DNA of 64,000 bases. Origin: Formosa sp030427735. Lineage in GTDB: Bacteria; Bacteroidota; Bacteroidia; Flavobacteriales; Flavobacteriaceae. Numbering within the stretch: position 1 is the first letter of the stretch; every line of letters begins with the position of its first letter. The stretch covers positions 2,480,001 through 2,544,000 of the forward strand of contig NZ_CP195158.1 of NCBI RefSeq assembly GCF_051200825.1. Direction: 5' to 3'. Shown here in pieces: positions 1-9,375 of the stretch. The notes beneath the pieces were generated by a model that was given only the letters and a program-made list of their open reading frames with translations, did not search any database and was not told where the DNA came from. The position numbers and the translations under genes are program-made.

Positions 1-213
1 ACCCGCTTTACCTGCTTGGTCTATACGCTTAACCGTAGCGTATCTCACCTTAAAAAATTCATCTAAATTATTCGAAAAAATTCCTAAAAAACGCAAGCGC
101 TCTATTAAAGGAACATTTTTATCTTCGGCTTCTTGAAGTACTCTGGCATTAAATTGTAACCAACTAATTTCCCTGTTAATATAGCTATTGTTAAGCTTAT
201 CGTTTTGTGTCAT
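1..213 (-). CDS. ppk1: Polyphosphate kinase 1, N-terminal 71 codons (runs off the window)
   Basis: The minus-strand frame opens with ATG at 213 and stays open to the window edge. It contains INREISWLQFNARVLQEAED and then VPLIERLRFLGIFSNNLDEF, the N-terminal domain signature of Ppk1, which makes inorganic polyphosphate from ATP reversibly. The catalytic histidines lie in the missing part. A -7-like element sits 25 bases upstream, and a SixA-type phosphohistidine phosphatase gene precedes it on the same strand, a common neighbour of ppk1. Identification is firm because of the near-exact family motif; completeness of the gene cannot be judged. Confidence 0.93.
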   Translation of the reverse strand, partial: MTQNDKLNNSYINREISWLQFNARVLQEAEDKNVPLIERLRFLGIFSNNLDEFFKVRYATVKRIDQAGKAG

Positions 214-237
214 GAAAGCATTTTTATTGAACCTATA

Positions 238-245
238 CAAATATA
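238..245 (-). promoter_or_regulatory. Candidate -7 promoter element for ppk1
   Basis: The minus strand reads TATATTTG, an exact match to the Bacteroidota -7 consensus TAnnTTTG, 24 bases before the ppk1 ATG. No exact TTG -33 box lies at the standard spacing, so the call rests on the -7 element and its position. Confidence 0.5.
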
Positions 246-409
246 ATTTTTTTAGTCGATAATCGATATTAAATACTTGTCGGGAACTTTAAAAAGCAAG
301 TTTAAACCTTTATTAATGCATGTAAGTTACTTAGCCTTAAACATCAAAAACAATATAAACTCAAAATTCACTTTTTATCAAAAACCTATTTTCGTAAATC
401 TTACAATTA

Positions 410-898
410 TCACTCACAATCGCTCGGAAACAAAGTGAGAATCGTCTTACCTTTTTTAAGTGATTTCCAATCTGAAATATCGAACTCAATAATTACCAGA
501 CCACTAGTGGGAACATTATCTATGGAAATGCTTCCAAAACTGTTAACAAAATTGGTAAACGCGTTATTATGACCAAATATCATAATGCTATTTACATCTG
601 ACGCTAAGTGTTTTATAAAATGAATTAATTGCGCGCCTCCAAAATCATATAAATCATCTACAACTTCAAGCGGAGGCAGGTCTGCATGAAAATTTTCAAC
701 AAAAATTGTAGCGGTATCGAAAGCCCGTTTTGCAGGACTCGAATACATGCTCACTGGTGTAAATCGCATTATTTTTTGAAGCCGATCTGCCACTTTTATG
801 GTTTTAGCAACCCCTACTTTTTTTAGCGGCCTAAACTGGTCACCAACATCGTATTTCCAAGATGATTTTGCATGACGCATTAAAATTATTTTTTTCAT
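410..898 (-). CDS. sixA: SixA-like histidine phosphatase
   Basis: A 162-residue histidine phosphatase superfamily protein. The RHG-type motif is LMRHAKSSW at residues 6-14 (Arg8, His9), followed by SSPAKRAFDT with a conserved Arg near 58, and the second active-site His110 in MIFGHNN. This short form without extra domains matches SixA, which removes phosphate from phosphohistidine in signalling proteins in Enterobacteria; the substrate here is unknown. No signal peptide, so probably cytoplasmic. It lies upstream of ppk1 on the same strand with a 196-bp gap that holds a separate candidate promoter, so co-transcription is possible but not required. Confidence 0.85.
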   Translation of the reverse strand: MKKIILMRHAKSSWKYDVGDQFRPLKKVGVAKTIKVADRLQKIMRFTPVSMYSSPAKRAFDTATIFVENFHADLPPLEVVDDLYDFGGAQLIHFIKHLASDVNSIMIFGHNNAFTNFVNSFGSISIDNVPTSGLVIIEFDISDWKSLKKGKTILTLFPSDCE

Positions 899-1639
899 GG
901 CTTTTTATTTATTTACAAAAAAGAAACATTTTATTAACCTGCTAAATATCAATTATTTAAAATTTTAAATTAAAGTGGCTATTTAGATAAAAAAAGTCAA
1001 AATAAAAACACAGATTAACTTATATCGACAAAAAACACTTTTTAAACGTTTAAATGTATTTAACACACACTTTGTCGAATTTATGAGTGCTTTAACATTT
1101 ATTTTTTCAAAAGTCACAACATGTAAGTTGATTTGTATAAATAAGTTGCAAGAATATGATCCCAAGTCTAATTTCAAATCATAAAATATTTCTCGCTGAT
1201 TCCCAGCGACTTCCCTCAATATTTTTTAGTTTACAAGATAGCATTGCTTACTAACCACAGGCAGTGTAAGATTCTTTAATTTGAATTTTAGCTTAACTCG
1301 TATTCTTCTTAAGATTTATTTAAAAATTAATCAATAAAAATGTATGATAGAAAATTACGCTAATTTATTTGTTGCATCTTTTTTTGCAAAAACTCATCTA
1401 AATGCTCTGCCTTTACTAAAACATCAATTGAGACCAATTGATGTTAGTAAGTTATACAGCGCTAAATTCACCTTTACCTTTTTTCCAAATATATTTAAGC
1501 AATTTTCACACAGCAGATCTGCCAAAGGGTATTTTACAAATACACTTATGGCTTCCTTATTTATAGACCCACGAATAACTATGTATAAAGTTGTTAATCC
1601 ATTATAAGCAGTATTAGGATAACTTAATCGATTTTTGAA
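899..1639. other. Gene-free region upstream of the giant adhesin operon
   Basis: This 741-bp AT-rich stretch has only two short open frames (78 and 87 codons) with no recognisable motif, ribosome site or family resemblance, so I call no gene. It holds a perfect 11-bp inverted repeat at 1420-1445 and a 14-bp perfect palindrome at 1041-1054. A one-mismatch -7 element (GATTTTTG, 1630-1637) stands directly before the adhesin ATG. Promoter and regulatory sequence for the adhesin operon is the simplest use of the region. Confidence 0.6.
1420..1445. repeat. Perfect 11-bp inverted repeat with 4-nt spacer
   Basis: AACATCAATTG, spacer AGAC, CAATTGATGTT: both arms match exactly over 11 bases. No T-run follows on either strand, so it is not a simple intrinsic terminator. 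It sits 195 bp before the adhesin start and could be an operator for a dimeric regulator or a 5' leader hairpin. Confidence 0.7.
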
Positions 1640-4600
1640 ATGAAAAAACTTTACCCTACCCCAATGAAGGCGTATAAAAAAACAAGGAAATTAAAAGTGT
1701 TGGCATTATTGCTAATGCTTGTTAGTTTTTATGGATATAGCCAGGTTGCAGTACCATTTACCCCAAGAGCATCAGATGTAACGGGTAAATCTGTATATAA
1801 TGTTAAAGGTAACTTTGTTATTATTGGTAACACTAACTTAGAGTTAGCTGATTACGATGATACGGTTACTGATTCGAATGAAATGAAGTATGTGGATGTG
1901 GATAACAATCCATCGACTTTAAATTCATCGGAAGCAACACTACAATTATTCCTAGACGATGGTTCGCCAGCAGATTGCTCCAATATTGTCTATGCAGGTT
2001 TATATTGGACAGGTAGACCAGGAGCTGCCGAAGAATTTACAGTTACCAAAAACGGAATAACAAAAACATATAATAAACGTAAGGCCACTATTACAGGGCC
2101 TAATGGTGTTTCTACAGAAATAACAGCGCAACCAGACCATATTAATTATCCTGTTGGTGAGTTTGCAGACATGTTTTCTGCTTATGCAGATGTAACAACT
2201 ATAGTACAGCAAGCCGGAACTGGTGCTTATGTTGTATCGGATATAGCTTTACTAGAAGGACTTGGTGGTAGAACAGGTTATTTTGGTGGTTGGAGTATGG
2301 TTGTCATTTACGAAAATTCAGAAATGAAAAGACGTAACATCAGTTCTTTTGATGGTTATGCTTACCAATCTGGATTCCCTTCTTACGGATATATAAGCTT
2401 AGATATTAGCAACATAAACACTTCTCCAAACGGCAACATAACACCAAAATTAGGTATTATGGCTGGTGAAGGAGATTTTAGTATTAAGTTTGATTATTTT
2501 GAAGCTTATAAAGGTCTTGCTCCCGATGTAACCAACAACCCTATACCGTTCCCGGATAGTCAATTTCAAAGATTAGCTCATGCAGGACATACTGCAGGAG
2601 ACCAAAGTAACTTCTTTAATTCCTCTATTGCTACAGAAGGCAACCCAAGAAATCCTATGCTTTTAAATAACACAGGTATGGATTTGGCTACCTTTTATTT
2701 ACCAAATACAGGAAATGTTTTAATAGACAACCAACAGCCATCTGTTTTATACAGATATAGTGCTTTACAAGACTCTTATATAATTTACAATTTAACTATG
2801 TCGTTTTTAGCTCCTGCTCCAGAAGTAGAAGCTGAAGTTGCTATAACCGATATTAACGGTGCAACTCCTGGTCCAACTACTACAATACAACCGGGACAAA
2901 ATATGACGTACAAAGTTGAAGTAAAAAACTTTGGAGATGAGGCTACAGAAAACACCATGTTATCTATACCTATTCCTTACAACACTACATATCAAAGTTT
3001 ATCTTATAACGGATACCCTCCTTATACTGCAAATACAGCTCCTTATTACGATGCTGCTAGCAATAGTATTAAATGGGATTTAGGTAATTTACCGTTACCT
3101 ACCAGAACTGATAAGTTATTAGCCGATTTAACATTTACAGTTTCGGCTACTACAGATTGTTCTATACTTGCCGTAGATTGTGCCGATTTAATTTCTTTAA
3201 ATGGTACACTTACAGGTTCAGGAATTACTTCTGGAGAATATTTTGATAAGACCTTAATTACTGGTTTCGACACCACTTCTCCCGATTGTATTAACACACC
3301 TATTCCAGCGCCTTTAGAAACTACTATTGATGCACAATCTTATATAGATGCTAATTGTGGAGCTGTAACTTCTAGAACATACTATTTCTGTAATTATACA
3401 GATTCAACAATACCAACTTCAGAAGTTAGTGGTGACTTCCCAATTGGCACTAAGTTCTACAACGAATTCCCTTTAACAGCAGGTTCTATCGAATATAACG
3501 CGAGTAATCCTTTCCCTGCTACCGAAGGCGAAACAACGTATTATGCAGTACCACAAGAAGGTGTAGACTGTGCTATAGAATTTAACATTGATGTTAATGT
3601 TATAGACTCTGTACCGACAGTAGACCCTACAAACCCAGAATATTGTTTAAATGAAACAGCCGCTCCATTAACGGCAACGCCTAGCGATCCTTCATTTATA
3701 CTATTATATTATGTAGACAATAATCCAGCTACAGCTGGGCAAACCACTATTACACCAAATACAGATGTTGCTGGTACTTTCACTTATTATGTAGCCGAAG
3801 GACCTTCTGCAGACTGTATTAGTCCAAATAGAGTACCTATTACAGTAATTGTTCACGATGTATTAAACATTACATCTAATATTACCGATGCCTCTTGTAC
3901 TCCTGGTAACGACGGTAGTATAGATATTACTGTTAGTGGTGGCTCTGGAAACTATACTTATGTATGGAGTACTGGTGATACTACAGAAGATATTACTGGA
4001 TTACCAACTGGAGATTATACAGTTACTGTTACCGACCAAACTACAGGTTGCGATACTGTATCTAACTTTACTATTAATACAGACATTAACTCGCTACCAA
4101 CTATTACAGCACCTGCAAGTTATACTTTAGAAGGCTGTGATGTAACTAGCATTACAGATTTACCTTCAAGTACTACACCGGTTTCTATTACTATAGACCA
4201 ATTAGAGAATGCTTTAAACGGTGGCGGAACAGCAACTGGTTTTGTAAATATTACTTACGCCGATGTCGTAACTGGAACTTGTCCAGTAGTCGTTACAAGA
4301 ACATTTACAGCTGTTAACGACTGTAACAACACAGCTACTGCTACACAAACTATTACAATAGAAGACAATACAGCACCAGCAGTACCAACAAATGTTCCTG
4401 CAGATGTAACCATAGAGTGTTCAGATCCTTTACCTGTTGCAGCTACCTTAACTACAACAGACAATTGTCCAGCATCTGGCACGATAACTGGTGTAGTTTC
4501 AGAAACTACTAATAATACAGATCCTTGTAACGTAACTGTTACTCGTACTTGGACATTTACAGATGCTTGTGGTAACGCCAGCGATGTATCACAAATTATC

Positions 4601-7600
4601 ACTATCATAGATACTACGGCTCCTGTTTTAAGCGGCACTCCTATAGATTTAATTTTAGAATGTGATGGCTTAGAGAAAAACAGTTTGTTAGAAGAATGGT
4701 TAAACATTCATGCAAACATGACTGCTACAGATAACTGTAACGTGGTTACTTGGACTAATGATTATGATGAAGATAATGTAACAGATTGTGCTTCTTTACT
4801 TCCTGTTACCTTTACAGCTACAGATGCTTGTGGTAACGCTTCTTCATTCACTGCAAATTATGAAATTAGAGATATTACAGGGCCAGATATGGTTACTCAA
4901 GCAACCGATGCTACTTTTGAATGTGGTGATGATGCTGGCTTACAAAACTGGTTAACTACCAACGGTGGAGCTATTGCAACAGATACCTGTTCAGAAGATA
5001 TCGATTGGTCTAATAACTTCACTGTTTTATCAGACGATTGTGGTAATACTGGTTCTGCAACTGTAACATTTATAGCAGCAGATTCTTGTGGAAATGAAAC
5101 CACAACTACAGCAACTGTTAGTATTGTAGACACTACTGCTCCAATACTTCCAACTGCCCCTGCAGATCTTACTGTAGAATGTCTAGACGATGTGCCTGCT
5201 CCTGGAGAATTAACAGCTACAGATTCTTGTTCTGATGATATTACTGTAATAGGTGTAGACACTATAGATAGCTCTAACCCTTGTAATATTGTAGTAACTC
5301 GCACTTGGACCTTTGCAGATGCTTGTGGGAATACAGCTGTAACTACCCAAACTATAAATGTTATAGATACTACTGCTCCTGTTGCTCCTGATGCCCCTGC
5401 AGATCTTACTGTAGAATGTACTGATGACATTCCGACTGCTACAGATTTAACTGCAACCGATAATTGTGGTGGTTCTATTACTGTTTCGGCAGTTGATACT
5501 ACTAACGATACCGATCCTTGTAATGTTATTGTAACCCGTACGTGGACTTTTGCCGATGCTTGTGGTAATACTTCAACTACAGTACAAAACATTAATGTTA
5601 TAGACACAACTGCTCCTGATGCTCCTGATGCCCCTGCAGATGTAACAATAGATTGTTTAGATAGTCTTCCTGCTCCAATAGAATTAACTGCTCCTGACAA
5701 TTGTGGCGGCATTGTAACAGCTACTGGTGTAGATAATATTATTCCTGGCGATAGCTGTAATCAAACTGTTATTCGTACATGGACATTTACAGACGTATGT
5801 GGTAACTCTAGCACAACAACGCAAACTATAACTGTAGACGATGATGTGCCACCAGTTGTAATTTCACCTGCCGAAGATATTGTATATTACTGTACAGGCG
5901 AAGAAAGAAATCCAGCTACCATTGAAGCTTGGGTAACTATTTACGGAGGTTCTATCATAGAAGATAATTGTTCTAGTGTTACTTGGACAAACGATTACGA
6001 CCCTTCAATTGTAGCTTGTGGTCAACCTATAGACGTAACCTTTACAGCAACAGACGAATGTGGTAATTCAGTATCAACCACGGCTTCTTATACTATCATA
6101 GACGAAACAGGGCCAGAAATTATTACTGAAGCACAAGACATTACTGTAGATTGTAATAATGCTGGAGACGATGCAAACTTAATCGATTGGTTAAATACTA
6201 ATGGTGGTGCTATAGCATCGGATGTGTGTTCAGATTCATTAACATGGTCTAACGATTTCACTGCAGATGCAATTAATGGTTCTTGTGGCGCAGACAATGC
6301 TATTACAGTAACCTTTACTGCTACCGATAATTGTGGTAATACCAGTACTTCTATGGCTACAGTTACTGTTATAGATACTACTGCACCTACTCCGCCTACA
6401 GCTCCTGCTGATGTTACAGTAGAATGTAGTGATGATATTCCTGCTATGATTGACTTAACTGCAACAGATAATTGTGGAGAAGACATTACAGTTACTGGTG
6501 TAGACGCTGTTAACGATGCAGATCCTTGTAACGTTATTGTTACTCGTACTTGGACATTTACTGATGCTTGTGGAAACTCTTCTGAAACTTCACAAATTAT
6601 TACAGTTCAAGACACAACTGCTCCAGTTGTAGATAATGCTCCTGCAGATGTTACTGTAGAATGTTCAGACGATTTGCCTACTATGGAAGATTTAACAGCT
6701 ACAGACAACTGTTCTGGTACTATTACAGCTTCTGGAGTAGAAACTATCGATAATTCTGATGCCTGTAACGTATTAATTACTCGTACTTGGACGTTTACAG
6801 ATACTTGTGGTAACACAAGCACGACAACACAAACCATAACAGTAACAGACGACACCGCTCCGGTTATTACCTCTCCTGCCGAAGACATAGTATACTATTG
6901 TACTGGCGAAGAAAGAAACCCTGCAACTATTGAGGCTTGGGTAGTTATTTTTGGAGGTGCTTTGGCCGAAGACAACTGTTCTGATGTTACTTGGACCAAC
7001 AACTACGATCCTTCAATTGTAAATTGTGGAGAACCTATAGAAGTAATCTTTACAGCTACCGATGCTTGTGGAAATGCTTCTACAACTTCTGCTACTTATA
7101 CTATTGTAGACGAAACAGGACCAGAAATTATAACTGCAGCACAAGATATCACTTTTGAATGTGATGCTACCTCTGGTTCAGAATTACAAGACTGGTTAAA
7201 TACCAATGGTGGTGCAACTGCAACAGATGTATGTTCCGATACACTTACTTGGTCTAACGATTTTAATGCAGACACTTTAGTAGGTGCTTGTGGTGCAGAC
7301 AATGCTATAACAGTTACTTTTACTGCTACAGACAATTGTGGTAACACTACAGATACACAAGCTACCATTACAATTAACGACGATGTAGCACCAGAATTAC
7401 CAACAAATATACCTGCTGATGTTACTGTGGCTTGTTCTGAAGATGTACCTGCAATGGTAGATTTAACAGCTACCGATGTTTGTGCGGGCGATATTACTGT
7501 TACTGGTGAAGATACTGTAAACGATACAGATCCTACTAACGTAATTATTACTAGAAGCTGGACATTTGTAGACGATTGTGGTAACACTTCTGTTGCTACT

Positions 7601-9364
7601 CAAACCATCACTGTACAAGACACCGAAGCTCCTGTGGTAGATAATGCTCCAGAAGACCTTACTTTAGAATGTTTAGATGATGTTCCTGCGCTTACTGATT
7701 TAACTGCTACAGATAACTGTTCTGGTACTATCACGGCTCAAGGAACCGAAACTATCGAAAATATTAGCGACTGTCACGTAGTTATCACCCGTAACTGGGA
7801 ATTTGTAGACGGTTCAGGAAACACAACTTCTGTTTCTCAAACCATCACAGTAAACGATGACACAGCACCTGTACCTAATACAACACCAGAGGACTTAACT
7901 CTAGCATGTATTGATGATGTTCCAGCTCTGGCTGATTTAACTGCTACCGATAATTGTGCAGGTACTATCACCGCTCAAGGTTCAGAAACAACAGATAACT
8001 CAAATACTGATGTTACTGTTATAACTAGAACTTGGACATTTACAGATAATTGTGGTAACACAACAGAAGTATCTCAAACCATCACTGTACAAGATACCGA
8101 AGCTCCTGTAGTAGATAATGCTCCAGAAGACCTAACAGTAGCTTGTATAGACGAGGTTTCTGCTCTTACAGATTTAACAGCAACAGACAATTGTTCTGGA
8201 ACTATTACAGCGCAAGGCACCGAAACTATAGACGATACCGATGCTTGTAACGTAACCATTACAAGAACATGGATATTTACAGATAATGCAGGTAATACAT
8301 CAGAAGTAAACCAAGTAATCATGGTCATAGATGATGTTGCTCCAACAGCTCCTGCTGCTCCAGCAGACGTTACTGTAGAATGTACAGATAGTATTCCTGA
8401 TATGATAGATTTAACAGCTACCGATAATTGTGGTGCAGAAATAACTGCAACGGGTGTCGATACAGAAAATACTATTGATTCTTGTAGTGCTATTATAACT
8501 AGAACTTGGACATTTACAGATAGCTGTGGTAACACATCAGAAGTTTCTCAAATTATTACTGTAACAGACGAAACAGCACCGCAATTAGATGGTAATTTAG
8601 ATACCGAAATAACTGTTAACTGTTCTGATATTCCTGAAAGACCTGAATTAACATTCTCAGATAACTGTGATGCCGATGTAAATGTAGTTTATAACGAAAT
8701 CAACACCTCTACTGGTGCAGATTACGAAAACTATCAAGTAATAAGAGATTGGACGGTTTCAGACTCTTGTGGTAACACTAATGTTTATACACAAACTATA
8801 AATGTAAACGTACAACAATTACCTGTTCAAGTTTCAGATACAAAATGTACAGAAGGTGGAAACATCAATTTAGATAACTACTTAGAAGACCCTAATACAG
8901 ATGGTACTTGGGTAGTAGACTCTGGAGACACTACTTTAAATGGTAGCACTTTCGATCCGCTTAATGTAGATCTTGGTCTGTATGTGTTTACATTTACCGA
9001 GGCTCAAGGTTGTCAAAACCAAACAACAGTATCTATTGAAATTAACGACGATTGTGTAGTACCTCCATGTGATCCTCAAATTTCAGAAACTGTTACTCCA
9101 AATGGCGACCAGTACAACGAGTACTTTACAGTTACAGGTATAGAGTCTTGTGGATATGGAAACATTAAAGTAGAAATATATAACCGTTGGGGAGCCCTGG
9201 TATTCAAATCAGAGAATTACCAAAACAACTGGAATGGACAAAACGACAAACAAGCGTTTGGTAGTTCAGACCACTTACCAACAGGAACATACTATTACAT
9301 TGTAACATTTAATAATAGCGGATTGTCACCAAAAAGAGGTCCAATTTACTTAGGAACCAAATAA
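1640..9364 (+). CDS. Giant repetitive type IX-secreted surface adhesin (gliding motility-associated C-terminal domain)
   Basis: A 2574-residue secreted protein. Residues 1-35 are a signal peptide ending FYGYSQ; Met9 (1664) is an alternative start. A unique N-terminal region of about 390 residues is followed by a DUF11-like segment near 395-500, then an SprB-type repeat near 745-815 (SGGSGNYTYVWSTGDTT, TGDYTVTVTD). About 18-19 HYR/Ig-like units follow from roughly 815 to 2380, each with the pattern ECxDxxP, TATDNC, RTWTFTDxCGN and DTTAP. Residues 2490-2574 (TPNGDQYNEYF, YNRWGALVF, PTGTYYYIVTF) are the type B C-terminal sorting domain (TIGR04131). Such domains route proteins through the type IX secretion system to the cell surface, in many cases with a PorP/SprF partner, which is encoded 11 bp downstream. 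The cysteines in each unit suggest disulphides, and acidic DTT/TDN loops suggest calcium binding; both are inference. Likely an adhesin or gliding-track protein. Confidence 0.9.
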   Translation: MKKLYPTPMKAYKKTRKLKVLALLLMLVSFYGYSQVAVPFTPRASDVTGKSVYNVKGNFVIIGNTNLELADYDDTVTDSNEMKYVDVDNNPSTLNSSEATLQLFLDDGSPADCSNIVYAGLYWTGRPGAAEEFTVTKNGITKTYNKRKATITGPNGVSTEITAQPDHINYPVGEFADMFSAYADVTTIVQQAGTGAYVVSDIALLEGLGGRTGYFGGWSMVVIYENSEMKRRNISSFDGYAYQSGFPSYGYISLDISNINTSPNGNITPKLGIMAGEGDFSIKFDYFEAYKGLAPDVTNNPIPFPDSQFQRLAHAGHTAGDQSNFFNSSIATEGNPRNPMLLNNTGMDLATFYLPNTGNVLIDNQQPSVLYRYSALQDSYIIYNLTMSFLAPAPEVEAEVAITDINGATPGPTTTIQPGQNMTYKVEVKNFGDEATENTMLSIPIPYNTTYQSLSYNGYPPYTANTAPYYDAASNSIKWDLGNLPLPTRTDKLLADLTFTVSATTDCSILAVDCADLISLNGTLTGSGITSGEYFDKTLITGFDTTSPDCINTPIPAPLETTIDAQSYIDANCGAVTSRTYYFCNYTDSTIPTSEVSGDFPIGTKFYNEFPLTAGSIEYNASNPFPATEGETTYYAVPQEGVDCAIEFNIDVNVIDSVPTVDPTNPEYCLNETAAPLTATPSDPSFILLYYVDNNPATAGQTTITPNTDVAGTFTYYVAEGPSADCISPNRVPITVIVHDVLNITSNITDASCTPGNDGSIDITVSGGSGNYTYVWSTGDTTEDITGLPTGDYTVTVTDQTTGCDTVSNFTINTDINSLPTITAPASYTLEGCDVTSITDLPSSTTPVSITIDQLENALNGGGTATGFVNITYADVVTGTCPVVVTRTFTAVNDCNNTATATQTITIEDNTAPAVPTNVPADVTIECSDPLPVAATLTTTDNCPASGTITGVVSETTNNTDPCNVTVTRTWTFTDACGNASDVSQIITIIDTTAPVLSGTPIDLILECDGLEKNSLLEEWLNIHANMTATDNCNVVTWTNDYDEDNVTDCASLLPVTFTATDACGNASSFTANYEIRDITGPDMVTQATDATFECGDDAGLQNWLTTNGGAIATDTCSEDIDWSNNFTVLSDDCGNTGSATVTFIAADSCGNETTTTATVSIVDTTAPILPTAPADLTVECLDDVPAPGELTATDSCSDDITVIGVDTIDSSNPCNIVVTRTWTFADACGNTAVTTQTINVIDTTAPVAPDAPADLTVECTDDIPTATDLTATDNCGGSITVSAVDTTNDTDPCNVIVTRTWTFADACGNTSTTVQNINVIDTTAPDAPDAPADVTIDCLDSLPAPIELTAPDNCGGIVTATGVDNIIPGDSCNQTVIRTWTFTDVCGNSSTTTQTITVDDDVPPVVISPAEDIVYYCTGEERNPATIEAWVTIYGGSIIEDNCSSVTWTNDYDPSIVACGQPIDVTFTATDECGNSVSTTASYTIIDETGPEIITEAQDITVDCNNAGDDANLIDWLNTNGGAIASDVCSDSLTWSNDFTADAINGSCGADNAITVTFTATDNCGNTSTSMATVTVIDTTAPTPPTAPADVTVECSDDIPAMIDLTATDNCGEDITVTGVDAVNDADPCNVIVTRTWTFTDACGNSSETSQIITVQDTTAPVVDNAPADVTVECSDDLPTMEDLTATDNCSGTITASGVETIDNSDACNVLITRTWTFTDTCGNTSTTTQTITVTDDTAPVITSPAEDIVYYCTGEERNPATIEAWVVIFGGALAEDNCSDVTWTNNYDPSIVNCGEPIEVIFTATDACGNASTTSATYTIVDETGPEIITAAQDITFECDATSGSELQDWLNTNGGATATDVCSDTLTWSNDFNADTLVGACGADNAITVTFTATDNCGNTTDTQATITINDDVAPELPTNIPADVTVACSEDVPAMVDLTATDVCAGDITVTGEDTVNDTDPTNVIITRSWTFVDDCGNTSVATQTITVQDTEAPVVDNAPEDLTLECLDDVPALTDLTATDNCSGTITAQGTETIENISDCHVVITRNWEFVDGSGNTTSVSQTITVNDDTAPVPNTTPEDLTLACIDDVPALADLTATDNCAGTITAQGSETTDNSNTDVTVITRTWTFTDNCGNTTEVSQTITVQDTEAPVVDNAPEDLTVACIDEVSALTDLTATDNCSGTITAQGTETIDDTDACNVTITRTWIFTDNAGNTSEVNQVIMVIDDVAPTAPAAPADVTVECTDSIPDMIDLTATDNCGAEITATGVDTENTIDSCSAIITRTWTFTDSCGNTSEVSQIITVTDETAPQLDGNLDTEITVNCSDIPERPELTFSDNCDADVNVVYNEINTSTGADYENYQVIRDWTVSDSCGNTNVYTQTINVNVQQLPVQVSDTKCTEGGNINLDNYLEDPNTDGTWVVDSGDTTLNGSTFDPLNVDLGLYVFTFTEAQGCQNQTTVSIEINDDCVVPPCDPQISETVTPNGDQYNEYFTVTGIESCGYGNIKVEIYNRWGALVFKSENYQNNWNGQNDKQAFGSSDHLPTGTYYYIVTFNNSGLSPKRGPIYLGTK
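5867..6874 (+). repeat. Super-repeat copy 1 inside the adhesin gene (about 336 codons)
   Basis: Begins at PAEDIVYYCTGEERNPATIE and contains one long unit (GPEII, WLNTNGGA, TWSNDF, CGADNAITVTFTATDNCGN) followed by two short HYR-like units. The same order recurs 1008 bp later. Confidence 0.85.
6875..7882 (+). repeat. Super-repeat copy 2 inside the adhesin gene
   Basis: Starts with the same PAEDIVYYCTGEERNPATIE stretch 1008 bp after copy 1 and repeats the same long-short-short unit order. Many codons differ synonymously between copies, so the duplication is not recent or is under protein-level selection. A more diverged related long unit lies at about 4630-5130. Confidence 0.8.
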
Positions 9365-9375
9365 AACTTTAACCT

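Noticed and set aside
1041..1054. Perfect palindrome TTTAAACGTTTAAA
   Set aside because: Short palindromes of A/T are common by chance at this base composition; nothing near it gives a role.
983..1219. 78-codon minus-strand frame
   Set aside because: No family resemblance and no plausible ribosome site; the composition looks like translated AT-rich spacer.
1344..1607. 87-codon plus-strand frame before the adhesin
   Set aside because: No recognisable motif, contains the perfect hairpin, and Phe/Ser-rich composition fits chance reading of AT-rich DNA.
4255..8535. Long antisense open frames inside the adhesin gene
   Set aside because: They mirror the repetitive sense frame (repeated TSAGA and PQLSVAVK patterns) and arise from repeated codon usage, not from separate genes.
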